A stretch of DNA of 64,000 nucleotides from Sulfitobacter pontiacus (GCF_040790665.1 NZ_CP160849.1:1885501-1949500); one strand, 5' to 3'; positions 35,735-44,269 are shown, numbered from the stretch's first letter. The notes: generated by a model from the sequence alone, not told the origin. Program-made: numbers and translations.

Positions 35735-36307
35735 ATGAAGATGATCCGAAACGCTTTGGCCGCGCTGGCGGCTGTCGCTTGTATGGTGACTGCGGGCACT
35801 GCCGCGACCCTGGGGGATGACGGTTTGCACAAGACCGCCTGGATGCGCGAGACCTTCAAAGATCTGCGCGACGATCTGGCCGAGGCGACGGAGGAGGGTA
35901 AGCGCCTGATGGTCATCATCGAACAGCGCGGCTGCATCTACTGCAACAAGATGCACGAAGAGGTTTTCCCCCTGCCCAAGATCGATGCCTACCTGCGCGA
36001 GAACTTCTTTGTCGTGCAGATCAACATGTTCGGGGATGTCGAGGTCACCGACTTTGACGGAGAGACATTGCCCGAGAAGGAGATGGTGCGCAAATGGCGT
36101 CAGATGTTCACGCCGACGCTGATGTATTTCCCCCAGACCGTGGACGAAGGGCAGACGGCGGTTGAGGCGGCGGTCGCGACGGTCCCCGGTGCCTTTGGTC
36201 CGGCGACGACCTTTCACATGATGAACTGGGTCGTCGACAAGGGATATGAGGGGGACGAGACGTTCCAGAAATATCACGCGCGTATGCTCATTGAAGAGCA
36301 GGAATAA
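35735..36307 (+). CDS. soxW: Periplasmic thioredoxin SoxW
   Basis: 190-residue exported thioredoxin-fold protein with a signal peptide (about residues 1-24) and the redox motif Cys67-Ile-Tyr-Cys70 in EQRGCIYCNK. SoxW receives electrons from the membrane protein SoxV. The ATG at 35735 is used rather than the TTG just before it, because the GGAGGG ribosome-binding site is correctly spaced. It resembles SoxS in fold and motif, so the cluster encodes two periplasmic thioredoxins with distinct partners. Confidence 0.9.
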   Translation: MKMIRNALAALAAVACMVTAGTAATLGDDGLHKTAWMRETFKDLRDDLAEATEEGKRLMVIIEQRGCIYCNKMHEEVFPLPKIDAYLRENFFVVQINMFGDVEVTDFDGETLPEKEMVRKWRQMFTPTLMYFPQTVDEGQTAVEAAVATVPGAFGPATTFHMMNWVVDKGYEGDETFQKYHARMLIEEQE

Positions 36308-36344
36308 CGGCGGTAGGATCCGCTAAATGCCGTGCTGCTATAAG

Positions 36345-36369
36345 AAATTCAATAAATTGAATTTATAGT
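36345..36369 (+). promoter_or_regulatory. SoxR operator and -10 region of the soxX promoter
   Basis: A perfect 9-bp inverted repeat AAATTCAAT-AA-ATTGAATTT (36345-36364) contains an exact ATTC-N8-GAAT (36347-36362), the motif described for SqrR-type repressors. A near-consensus -10 element TATAGT (36364-36369) overlaps its right edge, so a bound repressor would block the promoter. It lies 63 bases before the soxX start, the soxW-soxX gap known to bind SoxR in other bacteria. Confidence 0.75.
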
Positions 36370-36426
36370 TGCGTCATTTTGGCGCGGGCAGTAGGGTTTT
36401 CAAAAGGAATGTCTGTGGGAGGACGC

Positions 36427-36903
36427 ATGAAAGTTTCCGTATTTGCCTTGGTGGCCTCTGTCGGCTTTGCCGCGGCGGCGCATGCGGCCGACGTGGCCCC
36501 CGGTGACGTGGTCTATGATGAGTATGGCGCGGTTGAACAATCGCTGACCGGCACCCCCGGCAACCCCGAAGAGGGGGCCAAGATCGTGGGCAGCAAAAAG
36601 CTTGGCAACTGCATCGCCTGCCATCAGGTCAGCGCTTTGCCCGATATCCCGTTCCAGGGCGAAATCGGCCCGATGCTGGATGGGGCGGGGGACCGCTGGA
36701 CCGAGGCTGAATTGCGCGGCATCGTGGCCAATGCGAAGATGTTGTTCGAGGGAACGATGATGCCCGCGTTCTACAAGGACAGCGGCTATATCCGTCCGGG
36801 CAAGGGATATACCGGCAAGGCGGCTGACGACACGCTGGGGCCTATTCTGGCCGCCCAGCAGATCGAGGATGTCGTGGCCTATCTTGCCACGTTGAAAGAC
36901 TAA
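36427..36903 (+). CDS. soxX: Monoheme cytochrome c subunit SoxX
   Basis: 158-residue periplasmic cytochrome, partner of SoxA in the SoxXA complex that attaches thiosulfate to SoxY. A Sec signal ends near residue 20 (AAAAHAAD). The heme-binding motif is Cys62-Ile-Ala-Cys65-His66, and the axial Met is likely in GTMMPAFY near residue 112. The ATG at 36427 follows GGGAGG, so the longer reading from 36379 is rejected. It is the first gene after the SoxR operator and starts the catalytic sox operon. Confidence 0.93.
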   Translation: MKVSVFALVASVGFAAAAHAADVAPGDVVYDEYGAVEQSLTGTPGNPEEGAKIVGSKKLGNCIACHQVSALPDIPFQGEIGPMLDGAGDRWTEAELRGIVANAKMLFEGTMMPAFYKDSGYIRPGKGYTGKAADDTLGPILAAQQIEDVVAYLATLKD

Positions 36904-36941
36904 GAACCCCACCCAGCGGGATCTGATCAGGAGTGATGATA

Positions 36942-37361
36942 ATGGAATTTACACGACGTAGTGCGATTGCGATGGGGGCAGGTGCCTTTGCCGCACTGTC
37001 CCTGCCCAAGCTGGCCGTGGCCGCTGCCGGGGATGACGCGATTGCTGCCTTCACCGGCGGTGCAGAGATGGCTGATACCGGCGTGACCCTGACCGCCCCC
37101 GAGATTGCGGAAAACGGCAATACCGTCCCGATCGAGGTCGACGCCCCCGGTGCCACTGAAATCATGGTGCTGGCGCTTGGTAACCCCACGCCGCCTGTGG
37201 CGAACTTCAAGTTCGGCCCGCTGGCAGCAACGCAGCATGCCTCCACCCGTATCCGCTTGGCGGGCACGCAGGATGTGGTGGCGATCGCCAAGCTGGCCGA
37301 CGGCTCTTTCGCCAAGGCGACCAGCACAATCAAAGTAACAATCGGCGGCTGCGGCGGCTAA
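36942..37361 (+). CDS. soxY: Sulfur carrier subunit SoxY
   Basis: 139-residue periplasmic protein that carries the sulfur substrate on a C-terminal cysteine. The diagnostic tail GGCGG is present, with Cys137 on a flexible arm. A twin-arginine signal (TRRSAIAMGAGAF) directs export, together with SoxZ, which has no signal of its own. The ATG at 36942 is chosen because AGGAG lies eight bases upstream; GTG 36933 and ATG 36936 are too close to it. soxZ follows after 18 nt. Confidence 0.95.
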   Translation: MEFTRRSAIAMGAGAFAALSLPKLAVAAAGDDAIAAFTGGAEMADTGVTLTAPEIAENGNTVPIEVDAPGATEIMVLALGNPTPPVANFKFGPLAATQHASTRIRLAGTQDVVAIAKLADGSFAKATSTIKVTIGGCGG

Positions 37362-37379
37362 GGCGAGAGGAAGAAAAAC

Positions 37380-37709
37380 ATGGCATCTGGTGTAAAACCC
37401 CGCGTCAAAGTCCCCAAGTCAGCAGCAGCTGGCGAGACCATCACGATCAAGACCCTGATCAGCCACAAGATGGAATCCGGCCAGCGCAAGGACAGCGACG
37501 GCAACACGATCCCGCGGTCGATCATCAACCGTTTCACCTGCGATTTTAACGGCGAGAATGTGATCGATGTGGCGATGGAGCCCGCGATATCGACCAACCC
37601 GTATTTCGAATTCGACGCCACCGTGCCCGAAGCGGGGACATTCACCTTCACGTGGTATGACGATGACGGCGATGTCTACGAGGAAACCAAAGACATCGCG
37701 ATCAGCTAA
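37380..37709 (+). CDS. soxZ: Sulfur carrier partner subunit SoxZ
   Basis: 109-residue beta-sandwich protein, the partner of SoxY in the SoxYZ carrier. Family features are KPRVKVPKSAAAGETITIKTL near the start, the HKMESGQRKD segment near residue 29, and the C-terminal TFTWYDDDGDVY near residue 88. It has no signal peptide and is presumed to be exported as a complex with Tat-targeted SoxY. It starts shortly after an AGAGGAAG site. Confidence 0.95.
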   Translation: MASGVKPRVKVPKSAAAGETITIKTLISHKMESGQRKDSDGNTIPRSIINRFTCDFNGENVIDVAMEPAISTNPYFEFDATVPEAGTFTFTWYDDDGDVYEETKDIAIS

Positions 37710-37736
37710 GCGTCTGCATCCTTGGGAGGAACAGGA

Positions 37737-38591
37737 ATGAGCAATTTCACAAAAGGTCTGGGCGCGTGCCTTGCTGCGGCGCTGATGTCGACGGGGGCCT
37801 TCGCCGATCCCGTGGATGATACGCTGGTGATCAACGAAGAGATCGACATCGTGACCCGCACTGCCGCCCCCGCGCATATGGCGGACGCGGTAGACGAGGT
37901 CATGTCGGGCTGGCTTTTCCGCGGCACCGAGACCCGTGCGATGCAGGCCGATGATTTTGACAACGCGGGCATGATTTTTGTGGAACAGGCCGAAGATGTC
38001 TGGAACACCGCCGACGGGTCAGAGGGTAAATCCTGCGCGGATTGTCACGGGGCCTCGGCCGAGATGGCGGGCGTGCGTCCGGTCTATCCCAAGTATGTCG
38101 AAGCCGCGGGCGAGGTGCGCACGCTGGAAATGCAGATCAACGATTGCCGCGAGAACCGCATGGGGGCGGAAAAGTGGAAATACACTGGCGGCGACATGGT
38201 GAACATGACGGCGCTGATCTCCTCTGTCTCGCGGGGGATGCCGGTGAACATCGCCATCGACGGTCCGGCCCAATCCACATGGGAGCAGGGCAAAGAGATC
38301 TACTATACCCGTTTCGGCCAGCTTGAACTGTCCTGTGCCAATTGCCACGAGGACAATTATGGCAACATGATCCGTGCCGACCACCTGAGCCAGGGCCAGA
38401 TCAACGGCTTCCCGACTTACCGTCTGAAAAACACCAAGCTGAACGCGGTGCAGGCCCGTTTTAAAGGCTGTGTACGCGACACCCGTGCCGAGACCTTTGA
38501 CCCCGGCAGCCCCGAGTTTGTCGCGCTAGAGCTGTACGTCGGCTCGCGCGGAAACGGGCTGTCGGTCGAAGGGCCCTCTGTCCGGAACTAA
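37737..38591 (+). CDS. soxA: Diheme cytochrome c subunit SoxA
   Basis: 284-residue periplasmic enzyme that with SoxX oxidatively joins thiosulfate to SoxY. A signal peptide ends near residue 23 (AFADP). Two heme sites are present: Cys100-Ala-Asp-Cys103-His104 and Cys200-Ala-Asn-Cys203-His204, so this is the diheme form. Cys137 (NDCREN) is the likely distal ligand of the first heme. Cys245 (KGCVRDTR) is the active-site cysteine ligand that carries the persulfide. The ATG at 37737 follows GAGGAA. A terminator follows the stop. Confidence 0.95.
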   Translation: MSNFTKGLGACLAAALMSTGAFADPVDDTLVINEEIDIVTRTAAPAHMADAVDEVMSGWLFRGTETRAMQADDFDNAGMIFVEQAEDVWNTADGSEGKSCADCHGASAEMAGVRPVYPKYVEAAGEVRTLEMQINDCRENRMGAEKWKYTGGDMVNMTALISSVSRGMPVNIAIDGPAQSTWEQGKEIYYTRFGQLELSCANCHEDNYGNMIRADHLSQGQINGFPTYRLKNTKLNAVQARFKGCVRDTRAETFDPGSPEFVALELYVGSRGNGLSVEGPSVRN

Positions 38592-38595
38592 CCTG

Positions 38596-38632
38596 AAAAG
38601 ACCCGTTTCGTCGATGCGAGGCGGGTCTTTTT
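38596..38632 (+). terminator. Terminator between soxA and soxB
   Basis: A ten-base perfect stem AAAAGACCCG with CGGGTCTTTT around a 16-base loop, ending in a T run. It lies inside the sox cluster five bases after soxA and would reduce or stop read-through into soxBCD. Confidence 0.75.
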
Positions 38633-38643
38633 ATCATATTGTT

Positions 38644-38665
38644 ATTCAAATATGCGCATATGAAT
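38644..38665. promoter_or_regulatory. Palindromic element upstream of soxB
   Basis: The perfect 12-bp palindrome ATATGCGCATAT (38650-38661) is flanked by ATTC (38644-38647) and GAAT (38662-38665). Removing two A bases would make the whole a perfect ATTC...GAAT palindrome. It lies between the soxA terminator and the soxB start, in the right place for a secondary promoter or operator. Confidence 0.45.
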
Positions 38666-38687
38666 TGCGCGTCGAAAAGGCCAACCT

Positions 38688-40391
38688 ATGATCTCTCGTC
38701 GTGATTTTCTTCAGGCCAGCATGGCTGCAACGGCTTTGTATGGTGCGTCGTCCTTTGGCAACTGGGGCAAGCTTGCCGCGCAGCAGGCGTTGACGCAGGA
38801 TAAATTGCTTGAATTCGACACTTTCGGGAATGTCAGCCTGATCCACGTGACCGACATTCACGCGCAGTTGAAACCGATCTATTTCCGCGAACCTTCGGTC
38901 AACATCGGTGTGGGCGAGAACCGCGGGAAGGTGCCGCATCTGACCGGCGTGGATTTCCGCAAGCTTTACGGGATCGCGGACGGCAGCCCCTCGGCCTATG
39001 CGCTGACCTATAACGATTTTTCGGCGCTGGCGCAGGGCTATGGCAAGATGGGCGGTCTGGACCGTGTGGCGAGTGTGGTCAACCAGATCCGCGCGGACCG
39101 GCCCGATGCGCTGCTGCTGGATGGCGGCGACACCTGGCACGGCAGCTACACCTGCTACCACACGCAAGGTCAGGACATGGTCAACGTGATGAACGCGCTC
39201 AAGCCTGACGCGATGACCTTTCACTGGGAATTCACGCTCGGCTCCGACCGCGTGGCAGAGATCGTCGAGGGGCTGCCCTTTGCCGCCCTGGGGCAGAACA
39301 TCTTTGACGCCGAATGGGACGAACCGACAGAGCTTTTCCCACCCTACAAGTTCTACGAGACAGGTGGCGTCAAAGTCGCGGTGATCGGGCAGGCTTTCCC
39401 CTATATGCCGATCGCCAACCCCGGCTGGATGTTCCCCGAATACTCGTTTGGTATCCGCGATGAGCGGATGCAGGAAATGGTGGACGAGGTCCGCGCCAAA
39501 GGGGCCGAACTGGTCGTCTGCCTGAGCCACAACGGCTTTGATGTGGACAAGCAGATGGCGGGCGTGGTGACGGGGATCGACGTGATCCTGTCGGGTCACA
39601 CCCATGACGCGCTGCCCGAGCCTGTGCTGGTGGGCGACACGATCATCGTCGCCTCGGGGTCGAACGGCAAATTCGTCAGCCGCGTCGATCTGGACGTGCG
39701 CAACGGCCGCATGATGGGCTTCCGCCACAAGCTGATCCCGATCTTCTCTGATGTGATTGCGCCTGATCCGGCGATGAGCGCGCTGATCGACGCACAACGC
39801 GCCCCCTATCTTGACCAACTGACAGAGGTGATCGGCACCACTGCCGAAGACACGCTGCTCTACCGGCGCGGCAATTTCAACGGCACGTGGGATGACCTGA
39901 TCTGCGACGCGCTGCTTTCCGAGCGCGAGGCCGATATCGCGCTGAGCCCCGGTGTGCGGTGGGGGCCGTCGATCCTGCCGGGACAGGACATCACGCGCGA
40001 GGATATCTGGAACGTCACCTCCATGACCTACCCCGAAGCCTACCGGACCGAGATGACCGGTGAATTCCTGCATGTCGTGCTGGAAGACGTGGCCGACAAC
40101 CTGTTTAACCCCAATCCCTATTACCAGCAGGGCGGTGACATGGTGCGCACAGGCGGGCTTGGCTACCGCATTGACGTGACCCAGCCCCAAGGCAGCCGCA
40201 TCACTGAACTGACCTTGCTGAAAACCGGTGAACGTATCGATCCGGCCAAGACGTATCAGGTTGCAGGCTGGGCCAGCGTGAACGAAGGCACCGAGGGCCC
40301 CGCGATCTGGGACGTGGTCGAAAGCCACATCCGCAAGCAGGGCAGCGTGTCGCTGGACCCCAACACCAGCGTCATCGTCAAGGGCGCGTAA
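38688..40391 (+). CDS. soxB: Thiosulfohydrolase SoxB
   Basis: 567-residue periplasmic di-manganese hydrolase that releases sulfate from the sulfonate bound to SoxY. A twin-arginine signal (SRRDFLQASMAATAL) opens the protein. The metallophosphoesterase motifs are HVTDIHAQLKP near residue 54, LDGGDTWHGSYT near residue 143, CLSHNGFDVD near residue 278, and SGHTHDALPEP near residue 303. A 5'-nucleotidase-type C-terminal domain follows. The length matches SoxB of Paracoccus. This is the marker gene for the complete Sox pathway. Confidence 0.97.
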   Translation: MISRRDFLQASMAATALYGASSFGNWGKLAAQQALTQDKLLEFDTFGNVSLIHVTDIHAQLKPIYFREPSVNIGVGENRGKVPHLTGVDFRKLYGIADGSPSAYALTYNDFSALAQGYGKMGGLDRVASVVNQIRADRPDALLLDGGDTWHGSYTCYHTQGQDMVNVMNALKPDAMTFHWEFTLGSDRVAEIVEGLPFAALGQNIFDAEWDEPTELFPPYKFYETGGVKVAVIGQAFPYMPIANPGWMFPEYSFGIRDERMQEMVDEVRAKGAELVVCLSHNGFDVDKQMAGVVTGIDVILSGHTHDALPEPVLVGDTIIVASGSNGKFVSRVDLDVRNGRMMGFRHKLIPIFSDVIAPDPAMSALIDAQRAPYLDQLTEVIGTTAEDTLLYRRGNFNGTWDDLICDALLSEREADIALSPGVRWGPSILPGQDITREDIWNVTSMTYPEAYRTEMTGEFLHVVLEDVADNLFNPNPYYQQGGDMVRTGGLGYRIDVTQPQGSRITELTLLKTGERIDPAKTYQVAGWASVNEGTEGPAIWDVVESHIRKQGSVSLDPNTSVIVKGA

Positions 40392-40400
40392 CAGGGCAGC

Positions 40401-41678
40401 ATGAAAGGCAAGGCCATGGCACCACGGAAGACAGCGAACAGACGGGCCTTCTTGCGTGGCGCGGCGACTGCTGGACTAGGGGCGATGGCGGCCCGTAGCG
40501 CTGCCGCGCAATCGCCCGATCCCATGATTGTTGAACCGCAACCCTGGGCGCAGGGCTTGGGCGATGGGGTGGATGTCACGCCCTACGGTCTGCCAATCCG
40601 GTTCGAGCAGGACGTGGTACGGCGCAATGTGCCTTGGCTGACGGCGGATACCATCAGTTCGATCAACTTCACCCCGATCCACGCGCTGGACGGTACGATC
40701 ACCCCGCAGGGCTGCGCCTTTGAGCGGCATCACTCGGGCGCGATCGAACTGTCGAAACAGGATTACCGCCTGATGGTGAACGGGCTGGTGGACCGCCCGC
40801 TGGTGTTCACCTACGCCGATCTGGAGCGTTTCCCGCGCGAAAATCACGTATATTTCTGCGAATGTGCGGCCAATTCGGGTATGGAATGGGCGGGCGCGCA
40901 GTTGAACGGGGCGCAGTTCACCCATGGCATGATCCATAATATGGAATACACCGGCGTGCCCCTGCGGTTGCTGCTGGAGGAAGCGGGCTATGACCCTGCG
41001 GGCAAATGGGTCTATGTCGAGGGCACCGATGCGTCGTCGAACGGGCGGTCGATCCCGATGGATAAGGCGCTCGACGATGTGCTTGTCGCGTTCAAAGCGA
41101 ATGGCGAGGCGCTGCGCAAGGAACATGGCTACCCCGTGCGGCTTGTCGTGCCGGGGTGGGAGGGCAACCTCTGGGTCAAATGGCTCCGCCGGATAGAGGT
41201 CACGGACGCGCCCGTCGAAAGCCGCGAGGAAACGTCGAAATACACCGATACGCTGGCCGATGGCACCAGCCGCAAATGGACGTGGGCGATGGACGCGAAA
41301 TCCGTCATCACCGCACCAAGCCCGCAAGCGCCGGTGCCCCATGGGGCGGGGCCTTTGGTGATCACCGGGCTGGCATGGTCAGGGCGCGGTGCGATCACCC
41401 GCGTGGATGTGTCGACGGATGGTGGTGCAAGCTGGCAAACCGCGCGACTGGCCCAAAAGGGCACGCCGATGGCGCTCACCCGCTTTTACCTCGATGTGCA
41501 GTGGGACGGCACAGAGATGCTGCTGCAATCGCGTGCGATGGATGACACGGGCTATGTCCAGCCGACGAAAACGCAACTGCGCGCGGTGCGGGGGCTGAAC
41601 TCTGTCTACCATAACAACGGCATCCAGACATGGTGGCTGCACGCGGACGGGAGCGTTGAAAATGTCGAAGTTTCTTAA
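40401..41678 (+). CDS. soxC: Molybdopterin sulfane dehydrogenase subunit SoxC
   Basis: 425-residue sulfite-oxidase-family protein that with SoxD oxidises the remaining sulfane sulfur on SoxY, giving six more electrons. A Tat signal is present (NRRAFLRGAATAGLGAMAARS). The molybdenum-binding cysteine is probably Cys155 in FCECAANSG. The dimerisation domain occupies the last third. ATG at 40401 is used, but ATG at 40416 is equally possible, since the ribosome-binding sites are weak for both. It overlaps soxD by 17 nt. Confidence 0.95.
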   Translation: MKGKAMAPRKTANRRAFLRGAATAGLGAMAARSAAAQSPDPMIVEPQPWAQGLGDGVDVTPYGLPIRFEQDVVRRNVPWLTADTISSINFTPIHALDGTITPQGCAFERHHSGAIELSKQDYRLMVNGLVDRPLVFTYADLERFPRENHVYFCECAANSGMEWAGAQLNGAQFTHGMIHNMEYTGVPLRLLLEEAGYDPAGKWVYVEGTDASSNGRSIPMDKALDDVLVAFKANGEALRKEHGYPVRLVVPGWEGNLWVKWLRRIEVTDAPVESREETSKYTDTLADGTSRKWTWAMDAKSVITAPSPQAPVPHGAGPLVITGLAWSGRGAITRVDVSTDGGASWQTARLAQKGTPMALTRFYLDVQWDGTEMLLQSRAMDDTGYVQPTKTQLRAVRGLNSVYHNNGIQTWWLHADGSVENVEVS

Positions 41679-42687
41679 CAGCATTGCTTTGTGCCTCATC
41701 GCTACGGCCACGGCTTTGCCCTTGGCGGCGGCCCCCTTCGGTCTGGGCCGCGCCGCGCTGCCGGAAGAGATCGCGGCCTGGGATGTGGACGTGCTGCCCG
41801 ATGGGCGCGGTCTGCCCGAGGGGCAGGGCGATGTGCTGACGGGCGAAGCGATCTTTACCGAAAAATGCGCCGCCTGCCACGGGGACTTTGCCGAAGGCCG
41901 CGGGAATTGGCCTGCGCTCGCGGGCGGTCAGGACACGCTGGCGGATGCCGATCCGGTCAAGACGGTCGGGTCTTATTGGCCGCATCTGTCCACAAGCTTC
42001 GACTATATCCGCCGATCCATGCCCTATGGCGATGCGGGAACGCTGACGGCGGATGAGGTCTATGCCATCGTGGCGTATATCCTCTATTCCAACGATCTGG
42101 TGGCAGAGGAATTTACCCTGTCCAAAGACAACTTCGCCACGGTCCGGATGCCCAATGCCGACGGTTTCCTTCGCGATGACCGCGACACCACCGAAGTGCC
42201 GCGCTGGCAGGTCGATCCGTGTATGGAGGACTGCAAGGAAAGCGTGAACGTTACTATGCGCGCGCTGTCACTGGATGTGACGCCCAAGGACGCCGCCCCC
42301 GCGACTGAGCCGCAAGAAACGCCCGTTGCCGATGTCGAGCCAGTGTCAGAGCCTGCTGCCGACCCTGCCTTGCTCGCCGATGGAGAGTTGGTGTTCCGCA
42401 AATGCAAAGCCTGCCATCAGCTGGGCAAACGCGCCAAAAACCGCGCGGGCCCGGTCCTGAACGGGATCGTCGGTGCGCCTGCCGGTGGGGTCGAGGGGTT
42501 CAAGTACTCGCGCGCCCTGATGGCGCAGGCAGAGGATGGGCTAATCTGGACACCCCAGACGCTGGACGCTTTTCTGGCATCACCGCGCAGCTTCATGAAG
42601 GGCACCAAGATGGGGTTTTCCGGCTTGAAAAGCGATGCCGAGATCAAGGCGGTGATCGCCTATCTGAACAGCTTTCCTGCCCCGTGA
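41662..42687 (+). CDS. soxD: Diheme cytochrome c subunit SoxD
   Basis: 341-residue periplasmic cytochrome that accepts electrons from SoxC. A signal peptide covers residues 1-24. Two cytochrome c domains are visible, with Cys69-Ala-Ala-Cys72-His73 and Cys248-Lys-Ala-Cys251-His252. They are joined by a Pro/Glu-rich linker at about residues 207-238. The ATG at 41662 lies inside the end of soxC and is preferred over the TTG six bases earlier. With soxC present, the bacterium should oxidise thiosulfate fully to sulfate without sulfur globules. Confidence 0.94.
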   Translation: MSKFLNSIALCLIATATALPLAAAPFGLGRAALPEEIAAWDVDVLPDGRGLPEGQGDVLTGEAIFTEKCAACHGDFAEGRGNWPALAGGQDTLADADPVKTVGSYWPHLSTSFDYIRRSMPYGDAGTLTADEVYAIVAYILYSNDLVAEEFTLSKDNFATVRMPNADGFLRDDRDTTEVPRWQVDPCMEDCKESVNVTMRALSLDVTPKDAAPATEPQETPVADVEPVSEPAADPALLADGELVFRKCKACHQLGKRAKNRAGPVLNGIVGAPAGGVEGFKYSRALMAQAEDGLIWTPQTLDAFLASPRSFMKGTKMGFSGLKSDAEIKAVIAYLNSFPAP

Positions 42688-42759
42688 CGGCGCGGATGAC
42701 TGGCGGCGCGCGTCGAGGATGTTAGGGTAAGCGCGTGCCCCTTTGTGAAAGGACCAAGG

Positions 42760-43197
42760 ATGAGATCGTTACAGATTGCCGCAGCACTTTGCCTTTATGC
42801 CGCACCGCTCGCCGCTCAGGATCAGGCCGTGACCTACGTATACGACGGCAGCTTTGACGATGCGACCTTCGCGGTCGAGAACGCGATTGTCGGCAAGGGG
42901 CTGGTCATCGACCACGTCAGCCACACAGGCGAGATGCTGGCACGTACCGCCAGCGATGTCGGCAGCGAAGTCGAGATCTTTCGCGCGGCAGACGTGTTTC
43001 TGTTTTGCTCTGCCGTGGTGTCGCGCAAGGTGATGGAGGCGGACCCGATGAACATCGCCCATTGCCCCTACAGCATCTTTGTCACCGACATCGATGGCGC
43101 GGTTTCTGTCGGGTATCCGACCTACCCGGACGGCCCCATGCAAGAGGTGCAGGCCCTGCTGGACGAGATCACGCAAAGCGCGCTGGACGGGTTTTGA
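42760..43197 (+). CDS. Exported DUF302 domain protein
   Basis: 145-residue protein with a Sec signal (residues 1-18, ending PLAAQD) and one DUF302 domain. The domain's core is recognised by VENAIVGKGLVIDHVSHTGEM near residue 36, then MNIAHCPYSIFVTDIDGAVSVGYP near residue 93. Two cysteines are present (FLFCSAV and AHCPY). DUF302 proteins have no settled function. Some occur in sulfur-oxidation and nitrite-related neighbourhoods. It lies 72 nt downstream of soxD with its own AAGGA site, so it is probably the end of the soxB-D transcript. An exported helper of sulfur chemistry is an inference. Confidence 0.75.
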   Translation: MRSLQIAAALCLYAAPLAAQDQAVTYVYDGSFDDATFAVENAIVGKGLVIDHVSHTGEMLARTASDVGSEVEIFRAADVFLFCSAVVSRKVMEADPMNIAHCPYSIFVTDIDGAVSVGYPTYPDGPMQEVQALLDEITQSALDGF

Positions 43198-43284
43198 ATG
43201 CTGCCGCTGTTGCGTAGAAAAGGCGGCAGGCACAGGACGCTTTGTCGCGGCGGCTGTGGCGGTCCGGCAGCACAATCCGCTTCC

Positions 43285-43310
43285 TTGACAAAGAATTCCA
43301 TAGTATGAAT
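43285..43310 (+). promoter_or_regulatory. Candidate promoter and SoxR operator of the persulfide dioxygenase gene
   Basis: A perfect -35 element TTGACA (43285-43290) is followed by an exact ATTC-N8-GAAT palindrome (43295-43310). A bound repressor would cover the spacer and -10 region. No good -10 hexamer is evident at the ideal distance. The motif matches the one in front of soxX, and the gene at 43381 encodes a persulfide-removing enzyme, the usual target of SqrR/BigR regulators. Confidence 0.65.
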
Positions 43311-43380
43311 GTGTTCGACTCGACGACGGGGCGCAGCCTTCAGATGTCGGGCGAAAAAAGCGCAAACGGAGCAGGTGACC

Positions 43381-44265
43381 ATGACTGAATACCCCGTGAA
43401 TATGGATGTCGTCCCCGATGTCTCGGGCCACTTTGATCCGGTGACCAATACGATCAGCTATATCGTGCGGGATCCGAACTCCAACGCCTGTGCGATCATC
43501 GATTCCGTGATGGATATCGACTATGCCGCCGGACGGATCACCTATGACCACGCGGACAAGCTCATCGCCGAGGTCGAAGCGCAGGGGCTCGCGCTGGAGT
43601 GGATCATTGAGACCCACGTCCATGCCGACCACCTGTCCGCCGCACCCTATATCCAGCAAAAGCTGGGCGGCAAGATCGGCGTCGGAGAGCAGATCATGAC
43701 CGTGCAGGACACTTTTGGGAAAGTGTTCAACGAGGGGACGGAATTCCAGCGCGACGGCTCGCAGTTCGACGCCTTGTTCAAGGATGGCGACCGCTACCGC
43801 GTCGGCGGCATGGAGTGTTTTGCCATCTACACCCCCGGTCACACGCCCGCATGCATGGTGCATGTCATGGGCAACGCTGCCTTCACGGGCGATACGCTGT
43901 TCATGCCCGACGGCGGCTCTGCCCGCGCGGATTTCCCGGGGGGCGACGCCGGAGAGCTGTATGACAGCATCCAGAAGGTTCTGTCCCTGCCGGACGATAT
44001 GCGCCTGTTCATGTGCCACGACTACGGGCCCAATGGGCGCGATATCCAGTGGGAAACCACCGTGGGCGAAGAGAAGGCGCATAACATCCATGTGGGCGGC
44101 GGCAAAACGCGCGCCGAATTCATCGCCTTTCGCACCGAACGCGACGCGCAGCTGTCGATGCCGAAGCTGATCATCCCGTCGCTTCAGGTCAACATGCGCG
44201 CAGGGCATATGCCGCGTGACAAGGACGGGAACCTGATGCTCAAGGTGCCGGTGAACGGGTTGTAA
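43381..44265 (+). CDS. Persulfide dioxygenase, ETHE1/Blh-like metallo-hydrolase
   Basis: 294-residue MBL-fold enzyme without signal peptide, so cytoplasmic. The iron site is THVHADH (His79, His81, Asp83, His84), with a second His in PGHTPACMVH near residue 156 and Asp in GDTLFMPDGG near residue 169. The Arg in GSARADFPGG corresponds to the glutathione-contact region of ETHE1, and FMCHDYGP near residue 201 is conserved. Members oxidise glutathione persulfide to sulfite. The ATG at 43381 follows GGAGCAGG. The SulP gene follows after 4 nt. The gene is BigR/SqrR-regulated in other alphaproteobacteria. Confidence 0.85.
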   Translation: MTEYPVNMDVVPDVSGHFDPVTNTISYIVRDPNSNACAIIDSVMDIDYAAGRITYDHADKLIAEVEAQGLALEWIIETHVHADHLSAAPYIQQKLGGKIGVGEQIMTVQDTFGKVFNEGTEFQRDGSQFDALFKDGDRYRVGGMECFAIYTPGHTPACMVHVMGNAAFTGDTLFMPDGGSARADFPGGDAGELYDSIQKVLSLPDDMRLFMCHDYGPNGRDIQWETTVGEEKAHNIHVGGGKTRAEFIAFRTERDAQLSMPKLIIPSLQVNMRAGHMPRDKDGNLMLKVPVNGL

Positions 44266-44269
44266 TCGG

